Shown here: positions 41,870 to 51,535 of the stretch, one piece after another
Numbering within the stretch: the first letter of the stretch is position 1
Layout: the number at the start of each line of letters is the position of its first letter
Assembly (NCBI GenBank): GCA_043721435.1
Contig: JAYSQR010000052.1
Coordinates: 1-63,579 of the forward strand
Source: VFJL01 sp043721435
Lineage (GTDB): Bacteria > Pseudomonadota > Gammaproteobacteria > Burkholderiales > Nitrosomonadaceae
Direction of reading: 5' to 3'
DNA: 63,579 nt
Position numbers and translations under genes: made by a program
The notes under the pieces: generated by a model
What the model saw: the letters and a program-made list of their open reading frames with translations, nothing else
Database searches by the model: none
What the model was told of the DNA's origin: nothing

Positions 41870-43981
41870 CTACGAAGCGGCGTCATTGCTGGTGACTTCG
41901 ATAGCAACTGCTTTCATACTGAGACGTAACCGCCCCTTTTCGTCAGCTTCCAGCACTTTGACCCGCACTGCCTGACCTTCCTTGAGGTGATCGGCGACAT
42001 TGTTGACGCGCTCATTGGCAATCTGAGAGATGTGTAACAAACCATCCTTACCCGGCAGGACGCTGACAATTGCGCCAAAATCCAGAAGTTTCAATACAGT
42101 GCCGTCGTATATTCTGCCCACCTCTACCTCGGCAGTAATATCTTCGATACGCTTCCTTGCCAACTCACCTCCCTCGGCGCTAATACAAGCTATCATGACA
42201 GTGCCGTCGTCGGCAATATCAATGGTAGTGCCGGTTTCCTCGGTCAGTGCACGAATCACTGCACCACCCTTGCCAATAACATCGCGAATCTTCTCGGGGT
42301 TAATTTTGATTTTGATGATGCGCGGCGCATGTTCGGAAATTTCCTCACGGGTTGAGGGCAATGCTTGTTTCATGATCCCCAGAATGTGCATGCGCCCTTC
42401 TTTGGCCTGCACCAGCGCGGCGTGCATGATTTCCTTGGTGATGCCCTGAATCTTTATATCCATTTGCAACGCGGTGATGCCGAGTTCGGTGCCAGCAACT
42501 TTGAAATCCATGTCACCCAAATGATCCTCGTCGCCAAGGATATCGGTCAGCACTGCAAAACGGTTACCTTCTTTGATCAATCCCATGGCAATGCCTGCCA
42601 CGTGCGCCTTCAACGGCACGCCCGCATCCATTAATGCCAGACACCCGCCGCAAACCGATGCCATGGAGCTGGAGCCATTGGATTCAGTGATCTCAGACAC
42701 AACCCGCAATGAATAGCCGAACTCTTCAGCGGAGGGCAACACCGCAGTTAACGCGCGCTTGGCAAGACGCCCATGACCGATTTCACGGCGCTTGGGTGTC
42801 CCTACCCGGCCGGTTTCGCCGGTAGCGTAAGGTGGCATGTTGTAGTGAAGCATGAAACGCTCTGTGTAATCTCCTTGCAGCGCATCAATTCTTTGTTCGT
42901 CGCGTCCCGTGCCCAAGGTAGCGATCACCAGCGCCTGGGTCTCGCCACGTGTGAACAGAGCGGAACCATGGGTGCGTGGCAATACTCCACTACGGATGGT
43001 AATGGGGCGCACGGTGCGGGTATCACGCCCATCTATGCGCGGCTCACCATCGAGAATCCGCGAACGTACGATTTTCGATTCGAGCGCAAAACAAACTTCC
43101 TTGACGGTTTGTCCATCTGGACCATTTTCCGCACCGACACCAACTTCGGTAAAAACCCGTTGCCAGATCTTATCTATTGTCTCGGATCGCGCTTGTTTTT
43201 GTTTCAACTGGAACGCGGCACTCAGATCCGCTTCTGCCAGCTTGGTGATTCTTTCAGCCAGAGCTGTATCTCTTTGCACCGGCGCCCAATCCCACGCGGT
43301 TACACCAGCATCATCAGCCAGTTCGTTGATAGCATTGACTACTACCTGCAGTTGCTGGTGGCCATACATGACGGCGCCCAGCATCACGTCTTCCGGCAAT
43401 TCCGTTGCTTCAGATTCAACCATCAGTACGGCTTGTTGTGTGCCCGCCACTACCAGATTCAACTGGGTTTGTTTCAGTTCGGTAGCGGTCGGATTTAGTA
43501 CGTAGTCGCCGTCAATATAGCCAACACGGGCAGCACCAATGGGGCCGCCGAAGGGGATGCCGGAAAGCACCAGCGCAGCAGAAGCGCCAATCATTGCCGG
43601 AATGTCCGCATCCACTTCATTATCGGATGATAAAACTGTGGCAACGATTTGTACTTCGTTATAAAAACTGTCGGGAAACAGCGGGCGAATGGGGCGGTCG
43701 ATCAGGCGGCAAGTAAGTATTTCTTTCTCGGAGGGGCGGCCTTCGCGCTTAAAAAAACTGCCGGGTATTTTGCCGGCAGCGTAGGTTCTTTCCTGGTAAT
43801 CCACCGTCAGCGGGAAAAAATCCTGCCCTTGCTTGACGTTTTTCGCACCCACCACCGTAACCAGCACCACGGTGTCGTCCATTGTAACCATCACCGCACC
43901 ATGTGCCTGTCTTGCAATTTCACCGGTTTCCAGCGTTAGCTGATGACGTCCGTAGACGATACTTTTCTTGATCGGTTTCAA
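41870..43981 (-). CDS. pnp: Polyribonucleotide nucleotidyltransferase (PNPase)
   Basis: 703 residues: two RNase PH domains (first about 1-230; second about 310-545 with DGRDTRTVRPITIRSGVLPR and FMLHYNMPPYATGETGRVG), then a KH domain (KIRDVIGKGGAVIRALTEET) and an S1 domain (VGRIYDGTVLKLLDFGAIVS). It is a phosphorolytic 3'-5' exoribonuclease and a degradosome component. It lies behind rpsO on the same strand, the conserved rpsO-pnp pair, and ends at the shared terminator with dksA. Confidence 0.97.
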   Translation of the reverse strand: MKPIKKSIVYGRHQLTLETGEIARQAHGAVMVTMDDTVVLVTVVGAKNVKQGQDFFPLTVDYQERTYAAGKIPGSFFKREGRPSEKEILTCRLIDRPIRPLFPDSFYNEVQIVATVLSSDNEVDADIPAMIGASAALVLSGIPFGGPIGAARVGYIDGDYVLNPTATELKQTQLNLVVAGTQQAVLMVESEATELPEDVMLGAVMYGHQQLQVVVNAINELADDAGVTAWDWAPVQRDTALAERITKLAEADLSAAFQLKQKQARSETIDKIWQRVFTEVGVGAENGPDGQTVKEVCFALESKIVRSRILDGEPRIDGRDTRTVRPITIRSGVLPRTHGSALFTRGETQALVIATLGTGRDEQRIDALQGDYTERFMLHYNMPPYATGETGRVGTPKRREIGHGRLAKRALTAVLPSAEEFGYSLRVVSEITESNGSSSMASVCGGCLALMDAGVPLKAHVAGIAMGLIKEGNRFAVLTDILGDEDHLGDMDFKVAGTELGITALQMDIKIQGITKEIMHAALVQAKEGRMHILGIMKQALPSTREEISEHAPRIIKIKINPEKIRDVIGKGGAVIRALTEETGTTIDIADDGTVMIACISAEGGELARKRIEDITAEVEVGRIYDGTVLKLLDFGAIVSVLPGKDGLLHISQIANERVNNVADHLKEGQAVRVKVLEADEKGRLRLSMKAVAIEVTSNDAAS

Positions 43982-44091
43982 TTAACTGTCCTTTTTTCTA
44001 TGAAAGCACTTCGGTTCCATGCCCGGTTGTCCCATGCAATACAGGATCTGCACCATTACTTACCGTTTCCTCGGTCAGAGGAGATGCCAGT

Positions 44092-44361
44092 TTATTTCCG
44101 AAGACCCAAGCGCTCGATCAACGTGCGATAACTATCAGCGCTTCTGCGCTTAAGATAATCGAGTAATTTGCGTCGGCGATTTACCATGCGCAACAAGCCT
44201 CGACGGGAATGGTGATCCTTGACATGAGCCTTGAAATGGCCGGTCAACTCATTGATGCGGGTGGTTAACAGCGCCACCTGCACTTCAGGAGAGCCCGTAT
44301 CTCCAGCAGCTCTTTGATAATTGCGCACTACCTGCGCTTTCTGATCGGTTGTGACTGGCAT
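44092..44361 (-). CDS. rpsO: 30S ribosomal protein S15
   Basis: 89 residues, exactly family length (MPVTTDQKAQVVRNYQRAAG, LTTRINELTGHFKAHVKDHH, RRKLLDYLKRRSADSYRTLI). It binds the central domain of 16S rRNA. It is followed by pnp after 110 bases. Confidence 0.98.
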   Translation of the reverse strand: MPVTTDQKAQVVRNYQRAAGDTGSPEVQVALLTTRINELTGHFKAHVKDHHSRRGLLRMVNRRRKLLDYLKRRSADSYRTLIERLGLRK

Positions 44362-44715
44362 GTGTATTCTCCAATAAATGCCTGATGCGAAAGGCCGACA
44401 TTCTACCCTTTAATGGGGTGAATTCTCAAGTAACCCGCCGAATTTATTTTGCAGCTCGGGGTATTTCCAAAACAAGTGGTGCGTCAACTTGATCTGAAAT
44501 AACAAAGACCCTACAAAAGCAGCGCCTCTTCATTTGAGACCAAGACTGGCGGTATTAGCCTACGTAAACGACTACGACTCGAACCGAAGATATCTTTCAG
44601 CTGTTCATCAAATCTCGATACTGGATACTGATGTGCTATGTTGCCGCGCAAGATCGAATCTGCCTATTTTTTAAAAAATTTACAGAAAATTCGAACTTAA
44701 TCCAATAGCAAGGGG
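44362..44715. other. Divergent intergenic region between rpsO and ilvB
   Basis: About 350 bases upstream of both rpsO (minus) and ilvB (plus). No gene is visible. I looked for a leucine/valine/isoleucine-rich leader peptide and a terminator/antiterminator pair of the attenuation type and found neither. Confidence 0.5.
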
Positions 44716-44744
44716 TTGACCAAAGATCGACTAACCGTTACTGT
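44716..44744 (+). promoter_or_regulatory. Candidate promoter of the ilvBHC run
   Basis: -35 ttgacc (44716-44721) and -10 tactgt (44739-44744) separated by 17 bases, 53 bases before the ilvB start. The -35 is good and the -10 moderate. Confidence 0.4.
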
Positions 44745-44797
44745 TCTTCGTTCCGCGTATCATTTATTGACAGTCAACATTGGGATTACCTGAAGGT

Positions 44798-46501
44798 ATG
44801 GATACGGAATTAACAGGCGCTGAGATCACGATACGCTGCTTGCAGGAAGAAGGGGTGGATTATATCTTTGGCTACCCCGGTGGGGCCGTGCTCTACATTT
44901 ATGACGAATTGTTCAAGCAGGATAAGGTCAAGCACGTTCTGGTGCGGCACGAACAAGCGGCAGTGCATGCAGCGGACGGCTATGCTCGTTCCAGCAACAA
45001 GGTAGGGGTTGCCCTGGTGACATCTGGTCCCGGTGTAACCAATGCCGTCACCGGGATTGCCACCGCCTACATGGATTCGATCCCGCTGGTCATCATCAGT
45101 GGGCAGGTGCCAACTTATGCCATCGGCCTGGATGCGTTTCAGGAAGTAGACACAGTTGGCATCACACGCCCCTGCGTCAAACACAACTTCCTGGTTAAAG
45201 ATATCACCGAACTGGCCACTACCATCAAGAAAGCGTTCTACATCGCCTCGACTGGACGTCCCGGACCGGTGCTGGTGGACATTCCCAAGGATGTAAGCCA
45301 GCAGAAAACAGCGTTTGCCTACCCTGAGAGCGTTGCCATGCGCTCTTACCATCCGGTCACCAAGGGACACTCCGGGCAGATCAAGAAAGCGGCACAACTG
45401 ATACTGGATGCGAAACGCCCGATGATCTACGCCGGCGGCGGTGTGATCCTGAGTGATGCAGCCATGCAATTAACCGAGTTCGTACGAATGCTGGGCTTCC
45501 CCTGCACCAACACACTGATGGGGCTAGGCGGATTTCCCGCCACCGACAAACATTTTGTCGGCATGCTGGGGATGCACGGTACTTACGAAGCCAATATGGC
45601 GATGCAGCATTGTGACGTGCTAATCGCTATCGGCGCGCGCTTCGATGATCGTGTGATCGGCAACCCCAAGCATTTTTCTAACGAAGAGCGCAAGATCATA
45701 CATATTGATATTGATCCGTCGTCTATATCCAAACGTGTCAAGGTGGATGTACCCATTGTCGGTAGCGTTTCCGACGTACTGGACGAACTCATCAAGCTAC
45801 TCAAAGCCCGCAAGGAAAAGCCTGACCAGATCGCGCTTAAAGCGTGGTGGACACAAGTTGATCTGTGGCGTGCACGCGATTGTCTCAAATACGACCGGGC
45901 AAGCGCCATCATCAAGCCGCAAATGGTGGTCGAAAAGCTCTATCAGGTAACCAAAGGCAATGCTTTCATCACCTCAGACGTGGGTCAGCACCAGATGTGG
46001 GCAGCACAGTTCTACAAGTTCGACAAACCGCGCCGCTGGATCAATTCCGGTGGTCTGGGAACCATGGGTTTCGGTCTGCCAGCGGCAATGGGGGTACAGT
46101 TTGCCAACCCGCGCGGGTCGGTAGCCTGTATCACCGGCGAAGCCAGTATCCAGATGTGTATCCAGGAATTGTCCACCTGCAAGCAATATGGTCTGCCACT
46201 CAAGATCGTCAACCTTAACAACCGCTATATGGGAATGGTGCGGCAATGGCAGGAATTTTTTCATGGCAATCGCTATGCCGAATCCTATATGGATGCGCTG
46301 CCGAATTTCGTCAAACTGGCCGAGAGTTATGGTCATGTTGGCATGAAAATTGAGCAGCCAGGCGACATCGAAGGCGCATTGAAAGAAGCTTTCAAACTCA
46401 AAGATCGGCTGGTATTCATGGACTTTATTACCGACCAGACCGAAAACGTATTCCCGATGATACCTGGCGGCAAAGGTCTCTCCGAAATGATTCTGGTATA
46501 A
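44798..46501 (+). CDS. ilvB: Acetolactate synthase large subunit
   Basis: 567 residues from ATG 44798 (MDTELTGAEITIRCLQEEGV), preceded by tgaagg. ThDP/FAD-dependent enzyme making acetolactate or acetohydroxybutyrate for valine, leucine and isoleucine. Visible: GYPGGAVLYIYDEL (catalytic Glu soon after, in VRHEQAAVHAADGYAR), ARFDDRVIGN, and the metal/ThDP loop GEASIQMCIQELSTCKQYGL to NLNNRYMGM. The usual GDG-type loop reads GEA here, Glu for Asp, a variant I believe also occurs in other betaproteobacteria. The regulatory subunit follows five bases later. Confidence 0.96.
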   Translation: MDTELTGAEITIRCLQEEGVDYIFGYPGGAVLYIYDELFKQDKVKHVLVRHEQAAVHAADGYARSSNKVGVALVTSGPGVTNAVTGIATAYMDSIPLVIISGQVPTYAIGLDAFQEVDTVGITRPCVKHNFLVKDITELATTIKKAFYIASTGRPGPVLVDIPKDVSQQKTAFAYPESVAMRSYHPVTKGHSGQIKKAAQLILDAKRPMIYAGGGVILSDAAMQLTEFVRMLGFPCTNTLMGLGGFPATDKHFVGMLGMHGTYEANMAMQHCDVLIAIGARFDDRVIGNPKHFSNEERKIIHIDIDPSSISKRVKVDVPIVGSVSDVLDELIKLLKARKEKPDQIALKAWWTQVDLWRARDCLKYDRASAIIKPQMVVEKLYQVTKGNAFITSDVGQHQMWAAQFYKFDKPRRWINSGGLGTMGFGLPAAMGVQFANPRGSVACITGEASIQMCIQELSTCKQYGLPLKIVNLNNRYMGMVRQWQEFFHGNRYAESYMDALPNFVKLAESYGHVGMKIEQPGDIEGALKEAFKLKDRLVFMDFITDQTENVFPMIPGGKGLSEMILV

Positions 46502-46506
46502 GGAAA

Positions 46507-46998
46507 ATGCGACATATCATTTCCCTGTTGATGGAAAACGAAGCCGGCGCCTTGTCCCGCGTGGCTGGGCTGTTCTCAGCGCGCGGCTACAATATCGAAT
46601 CGCTCACAGTGGCGCCCACTGAAGACCCCACTTTGTCACGCATGACCCTAGTCACCGTCGACTCGGACGATGTGGTTGAGCAGATCACCAAGCAACTGAA
46701 CAAATTGATCGAAGTGGTCAAAGTGGTGGATTTGAGCGATGGCGTTCACATCGAACGCGAATTGATGCTGGTAAAAGTACGTGCCGTCGACAAGGAGCGG
46801 GAAGAAATAAAACGCATGGTCGATATTTTCCGCGGGCGCATCATCGACGTCACCGATAAATCCTATACCATCGAACTGACCGGTACCGGTTCCAAACTTG
46901 ATGCATTTCTCGACACTATAGAACGCAGTACGATTCTGGAAACAGTTCGTACTGGTGCTTCCGGCATTGGTCGCGGCGAGCGAATATTGAAAGCGTAG
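46507..46998 (+). CDS. ilvH: Acetolactate synthase small (regulatory) subunit
   Basis: 163 residues with an N-terminal ACT domain (RHIISLLMENEAGALSRVAG, LFSARGYNIESLTVAPTEDP) that binds valine for feedback control, and a C-terminal domain (YTIELTGTGSKLDAFLDTIE). Standard length for IlvH. It starts five bases after ilvB, so the two are coupled, and is followed after 82 bases by ilvC. Confidence 0.96.
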   Translation: MRHIISLLMENEAGALSRVAGLFSARGYNIESLTVAPTEDPTLSRMTLVTVDSDDVVEQITKQLNKLIEVVKVVDLSDGVHIERELMLVKVRAVDKEREEIKRMVDIFRGRIIDVTDKSYTIELTGTGSKLDAFLDTIERSTILETVRTGASGIGRGERILKA

Positions 46999-47080
46999 CG
47001 GCCCCCGACATGCGTGGGGGTAACATATGCCTCATTTGTCCGACTAGCCCCTATTCCCAACCAAAACAGAAAGGAAAACC

Positions 47081-48097
47081 ATGAAAGTTTATTACGATAA
47101 AGACGCTGATTTATCCCTCATCAAGGGCAAGAAAGTTGCTATCGTGGGTTACGGCTCGCAGGGTCACGCTCATGCCAATAACCTGAACGACTCTGGCGTA
47201 AATATTACCGTCGGTCTGCGCAAGGACGGCGCGTCCTGGAGCAAGGCAAAGAAAGCCGGCCTTGTCGTCAAGGAGATTGCAGAGGCTGTTAAGGGTGCGG
47301 ACGTCATGATGCTGCTGTTACCCGATGAGCAGATTGCCGCTGTTTACAAAACAGAGATCGAGCCCAACCTCAAGAAAGGCAGTACCCTTGCATTTGCTCA
47401 TGGCTTCAATATCCATTACGGTCAGGTAACGCCGCGCGCTGATCTTGATGTCATTATGATCGCGCCCAAAGGTCCTGGTCATTTGGTGCGCTCAACCTAT
47501 ACGCAAGGTGGCGGGGTACCTTCGCTCATCGCCGTACACCAGGACAAATCCGGCAAGGCACGTGACTTGGCTTTGTCTTATGCCGCAGCTAACGGTGGCA
47601 CTCGTGGTGGCGTGATCGAAACCAATTTCCGCGAGGAAACCGAAACCGATTTGTTCGGTGAACAGGTGGTGCTGTGCGGGGGTCTTACCGCTCTAATTCA
47701 GGCTGGTTTTGAAACTTTGGTGGAAGCGGGTTACGCACCGGAGATGGCCTATTTTGAATGCCTGCACGAAGTGAAACTGATCGTGGATTTAATTTACGAG
47801 GGCGGCATCGCCAACATGCGCTACTCCATCTCCAACAACGCCGAATATGGCGATATTTCGCGTGGCCCGCGCATTGTCACCGATGCCACCCGCGCCGAAA
47901 TGCGCAAGATTCTGCGTGAGATTCAGACCGGCGAATATGCGCGCGAATTCATTCTGGAAAACCAGGCAGGCGCGCCCATGCTCAAGGCCAGCCGCCGCCT
48001 CGCCTCCGAGCACCAGATTGAGGTGGTTGGTGCAAAACTGCGCGACATGATGCCGTGGATCAAGAAGAACAAGCTGGTCGACCAAACAAAGAATTAG
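47081..48097 (+). CDS. ilvC: Ketol-acid reductoisomerase (class I)
   Basis: 338 residues. Rossmann loop VAIVGYGSQGHAHANNLNDS, then NVTVGLRKDGASW-type NADPH loop, PKGPGHLVRSTYTQGGGVPS, and the metal-binding EETETDLFGEQVVLCGG with the C-terminal knot domain. It converts acetolactate to dihydroxyisovalerate. Short (class I) form. It is preceded by agaaaggaaaacc, a strong ribosome-binding site. Confidence 0.98.
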   Translation: MKVYYDKDADLSLIKGKKVAIVGYGSQGHAHANNLNDSGVNITVGLRKDGASWSKAKKAGLVVKEIAEAVKGADVMMLLLPDEQIAAVYKTEIEPNLKKGSTLAFAHGFNIHYGQVTPRADLDVIMIAPKGPGHLVRSTYTQGGGVPSLIAVHQDKSGKARDLALSYAAANGGTRGGVIETNFREETETDLFGEQVVLCGGLTALIQAGFETLVEAGYAPEMAYFECLHEVKLIVDLIYEGGIANMRYSISNNAEYGDISRGPRIVTDATRAEMRKILREIQTGEYAREFILENQAGAPMLKASRRLASEHQIEVVGAKLRDMMPWIKKNKLVDQTKN

Positions 48098-48103
48098 AGG
48101 AAA

Positions 48104-48188
48104 GTGAGAAGTGATATGTGGCATATAAAATCCGGATCTCTCATCAATAAGAGGGTCCGCCATCCATTGCTCACTATTCACTATTCAC
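48104..48188. repeat. Imperfect inverted repeat between ilvC and psd
   Basis: gtgagaagtga (48104-48114) is the near reverse complement of tcactattcac, present twice in overlap at 48171-48188. A weak inner stem (ggatctct with agagggtcc) lies between. It fills the gap between ilvC and psd and may be a small dispersed repeat. Confidence 0.35.
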
Positions 48189-48195
48189 CTACCTC

Positions 48196-48837
48196 ATGAA
48201 TTATCCCCATCCCCTCATTGCACGCGAAGGCTGGCCTTTTATCGCGGCAGCAACCATTATCACGATGCTGGTCAATATTTTTGCCGGCTGGTTGTGGGCG
48301 CTGCCGCTGTGGCTGGTCTCGCTTTTCGTTCTGCAATTTTTCCGTGACCCGCCACGTGCGATTCCGCAACAAGCCAATGCCGTGCTAGCACCCGCCGACG
48401 GCAGGATTGTCGCAGTGGAAAATGTGCAGGATCCATATCTCAAGCGTGAAGCTATCAAGGTGAGCGTATTCATGAACGTGTTCAATGTCCACTCCAACCG
48501 CAGTCCGGTGGACGGTGAAGTGCACGGTCAGTGGTATTTCCCCGGCAAGTTCATCAACGCTGACCTGCCCAAAGCTTCGCTGGAGAATGAACGCAACGCC
48601 TTGTGGCTAAGAACTGCCGGTGGTGCTGACGTAACCTGTGTGCAGGTCGCCGGATTGATTGCAAAGCGCATACTATGCTACGTGAAGCCGGGTGACCATC
48701 TTGTGCGCGGCCAGCGTTTCGGTTTCATCCGCTTCGGTTCGCGGGTGGATACGTATCTTCCCCTCGATACCAAGATCAAGGTTAGTATCGGTGACAAGGT
48801 TTATGCGACACTGACCGTACTCGCGGAATTTCCCTAG
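48196..48837 (+). CDS. psd: Phosphatidylserine decarboxylase (short, non-mitochondrial type)
   Basis: 213 residues. An N-terminal hydrophobic segment (FIAAATIITMLVNIFAGWLW) is followed by VLAPADGRIVAVENVQ, VFMNVFNVHSNRSPVDGEVH and the self-cleavage region RFGSRVDTYLP. Ser of the Gly-Ser pair becomes the pyruvoyl group. It converts phosphatidylserine to phosphatidylethanolamine. Short for E. coli Psd but normal for the archaeal-type family. It pairs with pssA, which makes its substrate, 103 bases downstream. Confidence 0.95.
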   Translation: MNYPHPLIAREGWPFIAAATIITMLVNIFAGWLWALPLWLVSLFVLQFFRDPPRAIPQQANAVLAPADGRIVAVENVQDPYLKREAIKVSVFMNVFNVHSNRSPVDGEVHGQWYFPGKFINADLPKASLENERNALWLRTAGGADVTCVQVAGLIAKRILCYVKPGDHLVRGQRFGFIRFGSRVDTYLPLDTKIKVSIGDKVYATLTVLAEFP

Positions 48838-48940
48838 TAACTCGAGCCACCCCGTATTACCTACTGTTTACCATCCAGCCATAACCGTTTACCATGCCCC
48901 GGTCTTCTTGTGTATTGTGTGAATAAGGCGTAATCCTCAG

Positions 48941-49699
48941 ATGCCACGCTTCATGCTTAAATCCAAACTACGGCGCCGGGGCATTTATCTGCTACCCAAC
49001 CTGTTCACCACTGCCGCGCTATTCGCCGGATTTTACGCCATTGTGCAGGCGATGAATGGGCATTTCGAACACTCAGCTATATCGATTTTTATCGCCATGG
49101 TGCTGGATGGATTGGATGGCCGGGTAGCGCGCCTTACACACACCGAGAGCGAATTCGGTGCGGAATACGATAGCCTGTCCGACATGATTTCGTTCGGGGC
49201 CGCTCCCGCGTTGGTAATATACGAGTGGGCTTTGAAAGACATGGGCAAATTAGGCTGGATTGCGGCCTTCATTTATTGTGCTTGCGCCGCGCTACGTCTG
49301 GCGCGCTTCAATACCAACCTGGGGGTAGTGGACAAGCAATTCTTCCAAGGCTTGCCCAGCCCGGCTGCCGCTGCATTAATTGCTGGGCTGATATGGGTGA
49401 TGCTGGATTTCCAAGTCAAAGGGACCGACATCAAATGGTTAGCATGGGGCATAACGTTATTTGCCGGTCTTACCATGGTAAGCAACCTTCCTTATTACAG
49501 CGGTAAGGAGATTAATCTACGCAAGAGCGTGCCGTTCATCACCATACTGCTGCTGGCATTATTCTTTTTCGTGGTAATTCCAAGCCACCCGCCGGTCGTG
49601 CTGTTTTGCCTATTTGTGCTTTATGTCTTATCGGGCTATGTCATGTGGTTGTGGCGACTGGCGAAAAAGAAGAGAAATAGCAGGGTACCGAATGCCTGA
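48941..49699 (+). CDS. pssA: CDP-diacylglycerol-serine O-phosphatidyltransferase
   Basis: 252 residues of the CDP-alcohol phosphatidyltransferase family, with the signature DG-x2-AR-x8-G-x3-D-x3-D seen in LDGRVARLTHTESEFGAEYD followed by SLSD. About seven to eight membrane helices. It makes phosphatidylserine from CDP-diacylglycerol. An in-frame basic N-terminus (MPRFMLKSKLRRRGIYLLPN) is typical of this subclass. Confidence 0.95.
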   Translation: MPRFMLKSKLRRRGIYLLPNLFTTAALFAGFYAIVQAMNGHFEHSAISIFIAMVLDGLDGRVARLTHTESEFGAEYDSLSDMISFGAAPALVIYEWALKDMGKLGWIAAFIYCACAALRLARFNTNLGVVDKQFFQGLPSPAAAALIAGLIWVMLDFQVKGTDIKWLAWGITLFAGLTMVSNLPYYSGKEINLRKSVPFITILLLALFFFVVIPSHPPVVLFCLFVLYVLSGYVMWLWRLAKKKRNSRVPNA

Positions 49700-49925
49700 T
49701 GAATTTCCCCCGTTGCACAAACAGAAAAACTGTTTATATTTAGTCGCGTGAGACACGTCAGCTCCATTCCCTTGCTCTACACCCTGCACGCTCTGCCTCT
49801 TCTGGCAGGGCCGCTGCGCCACGCACGCTAATTACCATAATTTTATCTTCCAAATTTGTCCTGTGGGATCCGTTCCCCGGATTCCGTATTACAATCAGAA
49901 TATCTTCCCTGAAACGGAGAACGCC

Positions 49926-51458
49926 GTGAAAGACCATTTGATTATTTTTGATACCACGTTACGCGATGGCGAGCAAAGTCCTGGTGCCTCCATGACCAAG
50001 GAGGAAAAGGTGCGTATTGCGCGGCAACTGGAGCGCATGCGCGTAGATGTGATCGAAGCCGGTTTTCCGGCGGCTTCCAACGGCGATTTCGAGGCGGTCA
50101 AAGCGGTCGCCGACTGCATCAAGGACAGCACCGTGTGTGGTCTGGCCCGGGCCACCGAAGCCGATATCAAACGTGCTGGCGAAGCCTTGAAAGGTGCCAA
50201 CTCAGGGCGCATCCATACTTTTATCGCCACTTCGCCGATTCACATGGAGAAGAAACTACGCATGTCTCCAGAACAGGTGGTGGAGCAGGCGGTAAAGGCG
50301 GTGAAGTGGGCCCGCCAGTATACCGACAACGTGGAATTCTCTCCTGAGGATGCGGGCCGCTCAGATGTCACTTTCCTCTGCCGGGTGCTGGAGGCTGTCA
50401 TCGAAGCAGGAGCCACTACTCTCAATATTCCCGACACTGTCGGCTATACCATGCCAGAACAGTTCGGCACCTTGGTTCGTACCCTGCGCGAGCGTATACC
50501 CAATTCCAGCAGGGTGGTATTCTCGGTACATTGCCACAATGATCTGGGGCTGGCAGTGGCCAACTCATTATCAGCGGTAATGAACGGTGCGCGCCAAGTG
50601 GAATGCACCATCAACGGTCTGGGTGAACGCGCGGGCAATGCTGCGCTGGAGGAAATCGTGATGGCGGTACGTACCCGCCAGGATTTTTTCCCTTGCGACA
50701 CGCGCATAGACGCCACCCATATCGTGCCAGCCAGTAAGCTGGTGTCAGGTATCACCGGCTTTCCGGTGCAGCCCAACAAGGCCATTGTCGGCGCGAACGC
50801 GTTCGCGCATGAATCTGGCATACATCAGGATGGTGTGCTCAAGCACCGTGAAACCTATGAGATCATGCGTGCCGAAGATGTTGGCTGGGGTGCAAACAAA
50901 TTATTACTGGGCAAGCACTCCGGACGCAATGCCTTTCGCAGCCGCTTGGCGGAGCTCGGCATAGCGCTGGGATCGGAAGAGGCACTCAACACCACATTCA
51001 TGCGTTTTAAGGAGTTGGCTGACAAGAAACACGATATCTTCGACGAGGATTTATACGCGTTGGTATCAGATGAAACCATGACCTTGCAGGAACAATACAA
51101 GCTATTGTCTCTAACTGCGCATAGCGAAACTGGCGAAACACCTCATGCCAAGATAGTGATCGCCGAAGGAGGCAAGGAATTGCAGGCCGAGTCAGACGGC
51201 AGCGGGCCGGTGGATGCCACTTTCCGTGCCATTGAGAAAATTCTGGTCAGCGGTGCTGATCTGCAATTATATTCGGTTAACAATATCACTAGCGGCACCG
51301 ACTCACAGGGCGAGGTTACGGTGCGGCTGCAAAAATCCGGGCGCATCGTTAATGGCCACGGAGCAGATACTGACATCGTCGTTGCCTCCGCCAAAGCCTA
51401 CCTCAGCGCACTCAATAAATTGCACAGCAAACTGAAGCAGGCACACCCGCAAGTCTAG
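49926..51458 (+). CDS. leuA: 2-isopropylmalate synthase
   Basis: 510 residues from the GTG at 49926 (M-KDHLIIFDTTLRDGEQSPG), preceded by acggag; the longer frame upstream adds residues unlike LeuA. Catalytic TIM barrel with FDTTLRDGEQ, HCHNDLGLAVANSL (metal His) and NGLGERAGNAALEE, then a C-terminal regulatory domain (ATFRAIEKILVSGADLQLYS) for leucine feedback. First step of leucine synthesis from the ketoisovalerate made by the ilv genes upstream. Normal length. Confidence 0.97.
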   Translation: MKDHLIIFDTTLRDGEQSPGASMTKEEKVRIARQLERMRVDVIEAGFPAASNGDFEAVKAVADCIKDSTVCGLARATEADIKRAGEALKGANSGRIHTFIATSPIHMEKKLRMSPEQVVEQAVKAVKWARQYTDNVEFSPEDAGRSDVTFLCRVLEAVIEAGATTLNIPDTVGYTMPEQFGTLVRTLRERIPNSSRVVFSVHCHNDLGLAVANSLSAVMNGARQVECTINGLGERAGNAALEEIVMAVRTRQDFFPCDTRIDATHIVPASKLVSGITGFPVQPNKAIVGANAFAHESGIHQDGVLKHRETYEIMRAEDVGWGANKLLLGKHSGRNAFRSRLAELGIALGSEEALNTTFMRFKELADKKHDIFDEDLYALVSDETMTLQEQYKLLSLTAHSETGETPHAKIVIAEGGKELQAESDGSGPVDATFRAIEKILVSGADLQLYSVNNITSGTDSQGEVTVRLQKSGRIVNGHGADTDIVVASAKAYLSALNKLHSKLKQAHPQV

Positions 51459-51535
51459 CGATACCCCGCAATGCGCCAAAGCGAGATAACGCGCGGCAGC
51501 ATAAAATACCATCATGATTCTATCGGAGTGATTCA

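Noticed and set aside
42773..43498. 241-codon plus-strand frame opposite pnp
   Set aside because: Antisense shadow of PNPase, whose domains are unmistakable on the minus strand.
44362..44797. Attenuator or leader peptide ahead of ilvB
   Set aside because: No run of Leu/Val/Ile codons and no terminator hairpin could be found.
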